Below are positions 1 through 6,297 of a DNA stretch of 6,771 bases, piece by piece. This DNA is from Gammaproteobacteria bacterium. GTDB lineage: Bacteria; Pseudomonadota; Gammaproteobacteria; Steroidobacterales; Steroidobacteraceae. Position numbers and translations under genes: made by a program. A model generated the notes under the pieces. It made no database searches. It saw nothing but the letters and a program-made list of their open reading frames with translations, and had not been told where the DNA came from. How positions within the stretch are numbered: the first letter of the stretch is position 1; the number at the start of each line of letters is the position of its first letter. The stretch is from positions 1-6,771 of the forward strand of contig VBNP01000158.1 in NCBI GenBank assembly GCA_005877965.1, given 5' to 3'.

Positions 1-4
1 TCAA

Positions 5-799
5 GTGTCCGACACCCTCAGCACCGTGATCCTCGGCATCATCGAAGGCATCACCGAGTTCCTGCCGATCTCGAGCACCGGGCATCTGCTCATCGCCGAG
101 CAATGGCTGGGTGAACGCTCGGAGCTGTTCAACGTCGTGATCCAGTCGGGCGCGATCCTGGCGCTGGTGCTCATTTACTGGCGCCGCCTGCTGAATCTCC
201 TGACGCGCTTCGACGAGCCGGCCCACCGCGATTACCTGGCGAAGCTCACCGTGGCCTTCCTGATCACGGCGGTGGGCGGCTTGCTCGCGACCCGCCTGGG
301 ATGGAAGCTGCCGGAGTCCGTGGTGCCCGTGGCGCTGGCGACCCTCATCGGCGGGATCCTGATCCTCGTCATCGAGCGCTACGTCGCGGGCAGACCCGCG
401 AGCGCCACGGTGACCTGGAACGTCGCGTTCTGGGTCGGACTGTGCCAGATCCTGGCGCCTGTCTTTCCCGGCGCCTCCCGCTCCGGGTGCACCATCTTCG
501 CGGCCATGCTCGCCGGCCTCACGCTCCGCCCGGCGGCGACCGAGTTCGCGTTCCTGGTGGGCATCCCGACCCTGTTCGCCGCGACCGGCTACGAGCTGCT
601 CAAGGCGCGCCACCACAGCGCCGGCGAGGACTGGCAGGCGCTCACCGTCGGCTTCGTGGTTTCGGGCGTGGTGGCCTTCATCGCGGTCAAATGGCTGCTG
701 CGCTACGTGCAGTCGCACCGCTTCACGATCTTCGCCTGGTACCGCATCGTCCTCGGATCGATCCTGCTGGCGCTGGTGCTGCAGGGGGCGCTGCGCTGA
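5..799 (+). CDS. uppP: Undecaprenyl-diphosphate phosphatase (UppP/BacA family)
   Basis: Integral inner-membrane enzyme that removes the terminal phosphate from undecaprenyl diphosphate, recycling the lipid carrier for peptidoglycan and other envelope polymers; overexpression of the family gives bacitracin resistance. The 264-residue product has both family signatures. The N-terminal one is E14-G-I-T-E18 followed by LPISSTGH with H27, and the second is PGASRSGCT at residues 155-163 with the catalytic arginine R159. The rest is mostly hydrophobic helices (about 42-58, 82-97, 104-124, 137-150, 182-198, 213-231, 243-261). Length is close to the E. coli protein (273). The start used is a GTG only four bases from the window edge; it gives a family-like N-terminus, but its ribosome binding site cannot be seen, so an earlier start outside the window is possible. 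The gene ends 18 bp before the stop of convergent cca. Confidence 0.95.
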   Translation: MSDTLSTVILGIIEGITEFLPISSTGHLLIAEQWLGERSELFNVVIQSGAILALVLIYWRRLLNLLTRFDEPAHRDYLAKLTVAFLITAVGGLLATRLGWKLPESVVPVALATLIGGILILVIERYVAGRPASATVTWNVAFWVGLCQILAPVFPGASRSGCTIFAAMLAGLTLRPAATEFAFLVGIPTLFAATGYELLKARHHSAGEDWQALTVGFVVSGVVAFIAVKWLLRYVQSHRFTIFAWYRIVLGSILLALVLQGALR

Positions 800-800
800 C

Positions 801-817
801 CGCGCTTCCCGAGCGCG
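801..817. terminator. Small hairpin between convergent uppP and cca
   Basis: A perfect inverted repeat fills the gap between the two convergent stop codons: CGCGCT (801-806), loop TCCCG, AGCGCG (812-817). It touches the cca stop codon. The six-pair GC-rich stem is placed where a shared bidirectional terminator would be, but there is no U-tract on either side, so it may only slow polymerase or protect the 3' ends. Terminator function is an inference from position and symmetry. Confidence 0.4.
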
Positions 818-2053
818 TTACGGCGGCGCGCGCGCGCCGTCCTTCACCGCGCTGATGGCGGCGAGGCGCCGCCGGCGCACCTGCTCACCGATCGCTGCAC
901 CGCTTAAGCCCCGCCGCTCCGCCTCCGGCAGCGTCACGGCGGCCGCGGCCGCCAGGGCCGTCTTCAGGTACGCGGCCTGCGGATAGGGTTCGTGCTCTCG
1001 CCCGGTGCGACCGCGTGCATCCGCCTCACACGCCAGCAGCAGCTCGGCAAAGCGCTCCGGGCGGCGAAAGGCGTCGCAGTTCTCCAGCAGCGTGAGGACC
1101 GTTGCCGGCTTCAGCTCGGCGGCGCGGTGCACGAGCGTGTGGTGACGGGCGGTGAGGAGCGCCAGCTCGCGGTGCGCGCTCGGGACCTTGAGGCGCGCAC
1201 TGAGGGCCTCGATCAGCGGCACGCCGGCGTCCTCGTGGCCGTGATGACTTGGCCAGCGTTCGCGCGGCGTGCGGGCCTTGCCGAGGTCATGAGTCAATGC
1301 GGCGAAACGCACGGCGCCGGAGGCGCCGAGCTGCGCCGCCTGACGCAGCGCCAGCAGGGCGTGCACGCCGGTGTCGATTTCCGGGTGCCAGCGCGCCGGC
1401 TGTGGCACCCCATAGAGCGCCTCGATCTCCGGAAAAATCACCGCCAGCGCGCCGCAGGCGCGCAGCGTCTCGAAGAACACTTCCGGGCGCGGCTCGCCGA
1501 GCGCACGCTCGGTCTCCTGCCACACGCGCTCCGCAACGAGCGCGCTCACTTCGCCCGCCCGGGTCATGCGCTGCATGAGCTGCACGGTCTCATCGGCCAC
1601 ACGGAACCCTAAGTCGGCGTAGCGGGCCGCGAAGCGCGCGACGCGCAGGATGCGCACCGGATCCTCGACGAAGGCCTCCGACACGTGGCGCAGCACGCGC
1701 GCCGCGAGATCCGCCTGTCCGCCGTACGGATCGACGATGTGGCCGTCGTCACCTTCGGCCATCGCGTTGATGGTGAGATCGCGGCGCTGCAGATCCTCCT
1801 CCAGCGTCACCTCGGGCGAGGACTGCGTGGTGAAGCCGCGGTAGCCGGGCGCGACCTTGCGCTCGCGCCGCGCGAGCGCGTACTCCTCGTGGGTCTGCGG
1901 ATGCAGGAACACCGGGAACTCGCGTCCCACCGGCAGGTAACCGGCGCGCTCCAGCTCCTGCGGCTGTGCCCCGACCACCACCCAGTCGCGCTCGCGGACC
2001 GGCACTCCCAGCAGCCGGTCCCGTACCGCGCCGCCGACCAAGTAGACTCGCAT
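818..2053 (-). CDS. cca: Multifunctional CCA tRNA nucleotidyltransferase / cyclic phosphodiesterase / phosphatase
   Basis: Adds or repairs the 3'-terminal CCA of tRNAs without a nucleic acid template, using CTP and ATP. The 411-residue product (E. coli Cca is 412) begins with the nucleotidyltransferase fold: GGAVRD at 7-12, then E21-R-D23-WVVVG, where the first metal-binding position is Glu rather than the usual Asp, and the RRDLTINA motif at 90-97. A tRNA-binding region follows. An HD phosphohydrolase domain starts around residue 220, with HPEIDTGVH at 223-231, H255-D256 and HGHE at 271-274; in this subfamily it gives 2',3'-cyclic phosphodiesterase and phosphatase activity. The ATG at 2053 (MRVYLVGG) was chosen because it matches the E. 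coli N-terminus. An ATG three codons earlier (2062) is also possible, since a GGGGAG lies about 12 bases upstream of it; the longer open frame to 2191 has no family-like sequence. Divergent from the lipoprotein gene, convergent with uppP. Confidence 0.96.
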   Translation of the reverse strand: MRVYLVGGAVRDRLLGVPVRERDWVVVGAQPQELERAGYLPVGREFPVFLHPQTHEEYALARRERKVAPGYRGFTTQSSPEVTLEEDLQRRDLTINAMAEGDDGHIVDPYGGQADLAARVLRHVSEAFVEDPVRILRVARFAARYADLGFRVADETVQLMQRMTRAGEVSALVAERVWQETERALGEPRPEVFFETLRACGALAVIFPEIEALYGVPQPARWHPEIDTGVHALLALRQAAQLGASGAVRFAALTHDLGKARTPRERWPSHHGHEDAGVPLIEALSARLKVPSAHRELALLTARHHTLVHRAAELKPATVLTLLENCDAFRRPERFAELLLACEADARGRTGREHEPYPQAAYLKTALAAAAAVTLPEAERRGLSGAAIGEQVRRRRLAAISAVKDGARAPP

Positions 2054-2126
2054 GGTGCGCATGTTAACCGAGAGCTCCCCGCTCAGCGCGGCGAATCCCG
2101 ACGTTGCCGCGCATGTTGTGTGCGGC
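2054..2126. promoter_or_regulatory. Divergent start region of cca and the lipoprotein gene
   Basis: If the lipoprotein starts at GTG 2127, these 73 bases separate the two divergent genes and must hold both promoters. I see no clear -35/-10 pair for either direction. The only visible elements are a GGGGAG on the minus strand (about 2074-2079) that could serve cca translation, the palindrome GTTAAC at 2063-2068, and a direct repeat GCGCATGTT at 2057-2065 and 2109-2117. The assignment as a control region rests on gene arrangement. Confidence 0.35.
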
Positions 2127-3176
2127 GTGCGCGCGTTACTGCTGGCCGCGGCGTGTACGCTGCTGTCCGGCTGCGGCACCTTATATCTCATGCAGGCCGC
2201 GAGTGGTCAGTGGCAGGTACTGCGTCAGCGAGTGCCCATTGATACGCTGCTGGCCGATCCGCGCACGCCGCCGGCGCTGCGCGCGCATCTTCAGGAGGCG
2301 CGCGCCGCACGTGCGTTCGCGTCCCGCGAGCTGGGGCTCCCGGACAACAGGAGCTACCGCAGTTACGCCGACATCGGCCGGCCGTACGTGGTGTGGAACG
2401 TGGTGGCGGCGCCGGAGTTCTCGGTGAGCCCGAAGCGCTGGTGTTTCCCGGTCGCCGGCTGCGTCGCCTACCGGGGTTATTTTCGCGAGCAGCGCGCCCG
2501 CGAGCTCGCCGCCGCTCTGGCGGTGCGCGGTCTCGATGTGGCCGTCGACGGCGTGCCGGCCTACTCGACCCTCGGCAGGCTCGCCGACCCGGTGCTCTCG
2601 AGCATGCTGCGCTACGGCGACGATGAGCTCGCCGCGACCATCTTCCACGAGCTCGCGCACCAGCTGCTGTACGTGCGCGACGACTCCGAATTCAACGAGG
2701 CGTTCGCCACCACGGTCGAGGATGCGGGAGTGGAGCGCTGGCTGAAGTCTCAGGGCGCGTCGCAGCGCCTGCAGCAGTTCCGCGAGCGCCAGGCACACGC
2801 CGCGGCGTTCGTGAGCCTGCTGGCGCAGAGCCGCGCCCGGCTCGCGCTGCTGTACGCCTCGGGTGTGGCGCGCGATGAGATGCGGGCCGGCAAGGCGCAG
2901 ATCCTCGGCGCGCTCGCCGCCGACATCCGCGCGCTCGAGCAGCGCGAGGGCGAGAGCTATCCGCTGTACGAGGAGTGGCTGGCCGAGGGCCTGAACAACG
3001 CACGCCTGGCTTCGGTGTCCACCTACTCCGACTGCCTCCCGGGCTTCACGCGGCTGCTCGTGCGGGCCGGTAACGATCTCGCGCGCTTCTACAGCGCCGC
3101 TCGCGAGCTGGCGCGCCAGCCGCGCGCGCTGCGGCACGCGCGCCTGTGCACGGAACCGCCCGGTCAGACTGGCTGA
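2127..3176 (+). CDS. Predicted aminopeptidase lipoprotein (COG4324/PF10023-like, HExxH zinc protease)
   Basis: Probable membrane-anchored metallopeptidase of a widespread but poorly characterised proteobacterial family. From GTG 2127 the product is 349 residues. A short signal peptide, M-R-A-L-L-L then a hydrophobic run, ends in the lipobox LLSGC; the lipidated Cys is residue 16, followed by GTLYL, so export and lipid anchoring facing the periplasm are likely. The zinc-protease motif HELAH is at 174-178 and is followed by FNEAFATTVED, where E191 (or E198) could be the third metal ligand. The conserved C-terminal part (LNNARLASVSTY near 290-301) also looks like this family. The frame is open back to an ATG at 2052, but that start would overlap the cca start codon and put about 25 charged or polar residues before the signal peptide, so I prefer 2127; 2061 and GTG 2118 are alternatives. 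No strong ribosome binding site is visible before any of them. Substrate unknown. Confidence 0.85.
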   Translation: MRALLLAAACTLLSGCGTLYLMQAASGQWQVLRQRVPIDTLLADPRTPPALRAHLQEARAARAFASRELGLPDNRSYRSYADIGRPYVVWNVVAAPEFSVSPKRWCFPVAGCVAYRGYFREQRARELAAALAVRGLDVAVDGVPAYSTLGRLADPVLSSMLRYGDDELAATIFHELAHQLLYVRDDSEFNEAFATTVEDAGVERWLKSQGASQRLQQFRERQAHAAAFVSLLAQSRARLALLYASGVARDEMRAGKAQILGALAADIRALEQREGESYPLYEEWLAEGLNNARLASVSTYSDCLPGFTRLLVRAGNDLARFYSAARELARQPRALRHARLCTEPPGQTG

Positions 3177-3196
3177 GCGAGGCGCGCACGCAGGCT

Positions 3197-4129
3197 TCAG
3201 GCGAGCGGCGCCGGGCGGCGTGGATCGAGGTAAGTGGGCAGCACCGCGAGCATGGCTGTGGGCGTGATGCCGAGCCTGCGGCAGCCATCCTCGCGGCACA
3301 CGCTGTCGAGGGTGAGCGAGCGGAAGTTGTCGAGTGAAAACGGCTTGCCGGGCAGGAGCCCCATCAGCAGGCCCTGGACGCGCGCGATGGCGTCCGGCAG
3401 CGGCACGATCCGGCAGGGCAGGCGCGCCACGCGCGCGGTCAGGCGCACGATCTGCGCGAGCGTCATCACCTGCGGGCCGCACAGTTCATAGGTCTGACCG
3501 GCGCTGGCGCGCTCGCCGAGTGCGCGCACCAGGGCGTCGGCGACGTCGAACACGCAGATGGGTGCGAAGCGCGCCCGCGCGCGCGCCAGCGGCAGGCAGC
3601 CCGCGGTGAGCCGCAGCAGGCGGGCGAAGCGGTTGGTGAGGGAGTCTGCGGGCCCGAAGATCACCGAGGGGCGGAAGACCGTCACCGCAGGGTCGGCGTG
3701 CGGCAGCTCTGAATGCGGCGCGGCACGCAGCCGCGCTTCGGCGGCGGCCTTGGAGCGCAGATAGCGGCTCGGTGCGTGCGGATCCGCTCCCAGCGCACTC
3801 ATGTGCAACACATGGCGCACTGCCGCGGTGCGCGCGGAGGCCATCACCTTGGCGGCGAGCTCGGTGTGCACGGTGTCGAAGCTCGCGCGCCCGCGCGGGT
3901 TGAGAATCCCAACGAGGTTGACGACCGCATCGCAGCCGGCGAACAGTTGACTGAGGATGCGCGGCTCATGCACGTTCGCGACCCGCAGCTCGACGGTGTC
4001 GAGCACGCGCAGACGCTCGGCGCGCGTGAGATTGCGGGTGGGTACGCGCACCCAGTGGCCCGCGCGCACCAGCCGGATGACCAGCTCCGTGCCGACAAAG
4101 CCGCTGCCGCCGAGCACACAGACGTTCAC
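3197..4129 (-). CDS. NAD(P)-binding SDR protein, complex I NDUFA9-subunit-like
   Basis: Atypical/extended short-chain dehydrogenase of the group related to the mitochondrial complex I accessory subunit NDUFA9. The 310-residue product opens with a beta strand and the dinucleotide-binding motif GGSGFVG (G7, G10, G13). It continues with DAVVNLVGI (67-75), HMSALGA with S111, and the Y123-x-x-x-K127 pair of the SDR active site. A substrate-domain segment VFRPSVIFGPADSLTNRF starts at 151. In bacteria such proteins are annotated as NAD-dependent epimerases or quinone-linked proteins; the reaction is not established, and nothing here shows a link to a bacterial complex I operon. The GTG start is supported by AGGGAG at 4134-4139, four bases upstream. 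It lies 44 bp downstream of degQ in the same direction, so it may be co-transcribed, and it converges on the lipoprotein gene with a 20-bp gap in which I see no clear terminator. Confidence 0.9.
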   Translation of the reverse strand: MNVCVLGGSGFVGTELVIRLVRAGHWVRVPTRNLTRAERLRVLDTVELRVANVHEPRILSQLFAGCDAVVNLVGILNPRGRASFDTVHTELAAKVMASARTAAVRHVLHMSALGADPHAPSRYLRSKAAAEARLRAAPHSELPHADPAVTVFRPSVIFGPADSLTNRFARLLRLTAGCLPLARARARFAPICVFDVADALVRALGERASAGQTYELCGPQVMTLAQIVRLTARVARLPCRIVPLPDAIARVQGLLMGLLPGKPFSLDNFRSLTLDSVCREDGCRRLGITPTAMLAVLPTYLDPRRPAPLA

Positions 4130-4151
4130 GTCACTCCCTGGCCTGCGGCGT

Positions 4152-4165
4152 CCCGCTCGAGCGGG
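4152..4165. repeat. 14-bp perfect palindrome in the degQ-dehydrogenase gap
   Basis: CCCGCTCGAGCGGG reads the same on both strands and lies in the 44-bp gap after the degQ stop. As RNA it would form a five-pair GC stem with a four-base loop, ending 12 bases before the dehydrogenase Shine-Dalgarno sequence. There is no U-tract, so it is more likely a weak attenuator or an mRNA processing or stability element than a full terminator. It could also be chance in GC-rich DNA. Confidence 0.35.
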
Positions 4166-4173
4166 CCGCCGCT

Positions 4174-5523
4174 TCAGCGCAGCGGGATCAGCAGAATCGT
4201 GTTGCCGCGCCGCACTTCCAGCACCAGCACCGCGGCGCCCCTGGCGCGCTCGCGCAATTCGCGCAGATTGGCGACCCGGCCGCGATTCGCGCCCACGATG
4301 ACATCGTCGCCCCGCAGGCCCGCCTGGGCGGCGGCGCTGCCGGGCTCGACGCTGCGCACCAGCGCGCCGCCGGCGTCGGACGCGTCGGCGAGCGTCGCGC
4401 CTTCAAAGCTCTTGTGAATGCTCGCCGGACCGCCGGTGAGCTCGGTCGCGGTATCGGCGATCACCGCGGTCACGCGCAACGGCTTGCCGTCACGCACCAG
4501 GCCGATGTCGATCTTGTCGCCGACCCGCAGCAGGCCGATCGTGTTGCGCAGCTCGCTGTTGGACTTCACCGTCTGCCCGTTCACGGAGGTGATCACGTCC
4601 CCGGTGCGGATGCCGGCCTTGTCCGCCGGCGACCCCTCCACCACCTGCGACACCAGCGCGCCCAAGGCGCTGCTGAGCCCGAGCGAATGGGCGATATCCG
4701 GGGTCACGGTATACATGCTCACGCCCAGCTGGCCGCGCTTGACCGAGCCGTACTTGATCAGCTGCTCCATCACGCTGCGCGCCATGTTCACCGGGATGGC
4801 GAAGCCGATGCCGATGTTGCCCCCGCTGCGCGACAGGATCGCGGTGTTGATCCCGATCAGCTCACCGCGCAGGTTCACCAGCGCGCCGCCGGAGTTGCCG
4901 GGGTTGATCGAGGCGTCGGTCTGGATGAAGTCCTCGTAGCCGTCGGGGTTGATGCCGGAGCGCGACAGGCCGCTGATGATTCCGGAGGTCACGGTGTGTT
5001 GCAGGCCGAAGGGATTGCCGATGGCCACCACGAAGTCGCCGACCTCGGCCCTGGCCGAATCGCCGAGCGCGACCTGGGACAGACCGTCCGGCTTGACTTT
5101 GAGGACCGCCACGTCCGAGGGCGTATCGCTGCCGACGACGTCGGCCTTGAGGTCGCGCCCGTCCTGCAGCGTGACGGTGATCTCGTTGGCGTTCTCCACC
5201 ACGTGCGCGTTGGTGACGATATAGCCGCTCTTGGCGTCGACGATGACGCCGGAGCCGGCGCTCTGGAACGGCCGTTCGCGCGGTCCGGTGTCCGGTGGCA
5301 CGTCGAAGAAGCGGCGGAAGAAGGGGTCGTCGAGCAGCGGGTTCTGCGGACCGCGCTCGCGAATGGTGCCGCGCGTGGCGATGTTGACCACCGCCGGCGA
5401 GACCTTCTTGATCATCGGCGCGAGCGTCGGCAGCGGCGTGTCGCCGACCGCCGGCGGCATGGCGGCCGGGAGCGGCGCGGCCGCGAGCGCCACGAGCAGT
5501 GCGAGGAGCAATTGACGTGTCAT
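4174..5523 (-). CDS. degQ: Periplasmic Do/HtrA-family serine endoprotease, DegQ type
   Basis: ATP-independent periplasmic protease (and chaperone) that degrades misfolded envelope proteins. The 449-residue product has a signal peptide (hydrophobic 4-16, cleavage somewhere around 16-22). A trypsin-like domain follows with the triad H107 (TNAHVV), D137 (SDVAVL) and S211 (GNSGGAL). PDZ1 begins near 263 with the RGQLGV peptide-binding loop, and PDZ2 runs from about 372 to the end. Length, the short loop before the protease core (DDPFFRRFF, 65-73), the LAPMIKKVSPAVV start of the mature protein and the closing RVANLRELRER plus ILLIPLR pattern fit DegQ (about 455 residues) better than DegP with its long LA loop; MucD is a close alternative name. 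The ATG at 5523 is the only start before the signal peptide; only a weak GGGG precedes it. It sits 101 bp downstream of hsp20 in the same direction, and the NDUFA9-like gene follows. Confidence 0.96.
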   Translation of the reverse strand: MTRQLLLALLVALAAAPLPAAMPPAVGDTPLPTLAPMIKKVSPAVVNIATRGTIRERGPQNPLLDDPFFRRFFDVPPDTGPRERPFQSAGSGVIVDAKSGYIVTNAHVVENANEITVTLQDGRDLKADVVGSDTPSDVAVLKVKPDGLSQVALGDSARAEVGDFVVAIGNPFGLQHTVTSGIISGLSRSGINPDGYEDFIQTDASINPGNSGGALVNLRGELIGINTAILSRSGGNIGIGFAIPVNMARSVMEQLIKYGSVKRGQLGVSMYTVTPDIAHSLGLSSALGALVSQVVEGSPADKAGIRTGDVITSVNGQTVKSNSELRNTIGLLRVGDKIDIGLVRDGKPLRVTAVIADTATELTGGPASIHKSFEGATLADASDAGGALVRSVEPGSAAAQAGLRGDDVIVGANRGRVANLRELRERARGAAVLVLEVRRGNTILLIPLR

Positions 5524-5532
5524 GCCCCGGGA

Positions 5533-5562
5533 ATTCTAGCCCGAAGCGCCGGCGCCGGTCAG
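5533..5562 (-). promoter_or_regulatory. Possible sigma-70-type promoter for degQ
   Basis: On the minus strand, TAGAAT (5538-5533, five of six matches to the -10 consensus) is preceded after 18 bases by CTGACC (5562-5557, four of six matches to -35). Transcription would then begin only about 2-4 bases before the degQ ATG, giving an almost leaderless message, which agrees with the weak ribosome binding site. No sigma-E pair (GGAACTT and TCTGA at proper spacing) was found. The match is moderate and chance cannot be excluded. Confidence 0.3.
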
Positions 5563-5564
5563 AA

Positions 5565-5620
5565 CAAGCGCTCAGGAAGGCCGGTAGTGCGAGCGCGCAC
5601 TACCGGCTGACCTGAGCTTG
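5565..5620. terminator. Long nested hairpin between hsp20 and degQ
   Basis: The inner stem is an 11-bp perfect inverted repeat, GCCGGTAGTGC (5580-5590) and GCACTACCGGC (5597-5607), with loop GAGCGC. Outside a 3x3 internal loop (AAG/TGA) a second stem follows: GCTCAGG (5570-5576) with CCTGAGC (5611-5617). It can be extended by AAG/CTT (5566-5568 with 5618-5620) past one unpaired base at 5569. It starts four bases after the hsp20 stop and would lie in any hsp20-degQ transcript. On the minus strand the structure is followed by a weakly T-rich TTGTTCTG rather than a proper T-run. It may end or attenuate hsp20 transcription, protect its 3' end, or be a copy of a dispersed REP-like element. The symmetry is seen directly; the role is inferred. 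Confidence 0.55.
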
Positions 5621-5624
5621 ATGA

Positions 5625-6059
5625 TTACGCGGCCTGGACGGAAATGCGCCGCGGCTGCTCCTGCGGGCGCTTCGGAATGGTGACTTCCAGCACCCCGTTC
5701 ACGTGCCTGGCCTTGATCGCCTCGGCATCGGCGCTCTCGGGAAGGCTGAAGCGACGCAGGAACGTGCCGGTGGCGCGCTCGACGCGCTCGAAGCCATCGG
5801 CGGCGGTCTTGCTCTCCGAGTTTCGCTCGCCGCGGATCGTCAGCACGCCCTTGTCGGCCGTGACCTCGATGTCCTTGCCTTCGACGCCCGGCAGGTCGGC
5901 GGCCACTACGAAGCGCTCGGCTTCCTCGCGGACGTCCACGTGCGGGATCCAGCTGACGCTCGCGGCACCCGCGCCGTCAGCACTCTCGCCCACGGCGCGC
6001 TCGAACTGCCGCTGAAAGCGGCTCAACAGCGCCCACGGCTCGTAGCGAACGATGGTCAT
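5625..6059 (-). CDS. hsp20: Small heat-shock protein, Hsp20/alpha-crystallin family
   Basis: ATP-independent cytoplasmic holdase that binds unfolding proteins under heat or other stress and passes them to DnaK/ClpB. The 144-residue product has the bacterial class layout: a short N-terminal arm (MTIVRYEPWALLSRFQRQFE), an alpha-crystallin domain from about 37 to 130 with VDVREEAERFVVAADLPGV, GVLTIRGER (71-79) and the A-x-x-x-NGVLEVTIPK motif (117-130), then a C-terminal tail holding the I-x-V oligomerisation motif I139-S-V141. The ATG at 6059 is preceded by AGGAG (6067-6071) at good spacing and gives the family N-terminus; an open frame continues upstream to 6287 but has no relatedness to Hsp20. 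A sigma-32-like promoter lies 60-90 bases upstream. It is the first gene of the minus-strand block containing degQ, so a stress gene is followed by a stress protease. Confidence 0.96.
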   Translation of the reverse strand: MTIVRYEPWALLSRFQRQFERAVGESADGAGAASVSWIPHVDVREEAERFVVAADLPGVEGKDIEVTADKGVLTIRGERNSESKTAADGFERVERATGTFLRRFSLPESADAEAIKARHVNGVLEVTIPKRPQEQPRRISVQAA

Positions 6060-6112
6060 AGTTGCTCTCCTGTTGGAATGTTGGAAACAAAGCGCAAAAT
6101 CCTGCGCGGTTG
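6060..6112 (-). promoter_or_regulatory. hsp20 5' leader with hairpin and partly occludable ribosome binding site
   Basis: This is the inferred untranslated leader of about 53 nt. It has a five-pair hairpin, GCGCA/TGCGC (6092-6096 with 6103-6107). Near the start codon, the AGGAG site (6067-6071) overlaps GGAG, which can pair with UUCC (6075-6078 on the plus strand as GGAA) across a four-base AACA loop, including one U-G pair. Such weak pairing is the style of RNA thermometers in small heat-shock genes, but the helix is only four pairs long and no ROSE or fourU motif is clear. Confidence 0.25.
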
Positions 6113-6118
6113 CACCGG

Positions 6119-6147
6119 ATGTGTGGCTCGGGCGGCGCGGTTTCAAG
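6119..6147 (-). promoter_or_regulatory. Sigma-32 (heat-shock) promoter of hsp20
   Basis: On the minus strand, CTTGAAA (6147-6141) is an exact match to the RpoH -35 core. After 14 bases comes CCACACAT (6126-6119), which matches five of the seven defined positions of CCCCATNT. The spacing is in the normal range and transcription would begin near 6112, about 53 bases before the hsp20 ATG. Position in front of a small heat-shock gene makes the match much more likely to be real. Confidence 0.6.
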
Positions 6148-6297
6148 AGCGGGATGACGCTTACCCCGACGCTGCGCTCTTGCCAATTCACGCCCGCGCA
6201 CTCATCTCGCTTCGTTGTTGATGCCGCGCGGCGGCTCGAAAAGGGCCATCGGACGCGCGTCGCTCGGGCCCAAGAAGCCACGCTCAAGGTGCGTCAT
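6148..6297. other. Intergenic stretch without recognised feature
   Basis: This part of the hsp20-RNR divergent region has open frames on both strands, but none has a ribosome binding site, family motif or convincing composition. I see no promoter, repeat or RNA gene here that I can support. Confidence 0.5.

Noticed and set aside
992..1612. 206-codon plus-strand frame inside cca
   Set aside because: Antisense shadow of the well-supported cca.
2181..3482. 433-codon minus-strand open frame opposite the lipoprotein gene
   Set aside because: It runs across two real genes, is low-complexity Arg/Ala, and has no family motif; the plus-strand gene has a lipobox and HELAH.
4414..5610. 398-codon plus-strand open frame opposite degQ
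   Set aside because: Arg/Ala/Gly/His/Val-rich translation of the antisense of a clear gene, no ribosome binding site or motifs; typical of high-GC antisense frames.
6060..6287. 76-codon N-terminal extension of hsp20
   Set aside because: It would run through the heat-shock promoter and ribosome binding site; the ATG at 6059 has AGGAG and the family N-terminus.
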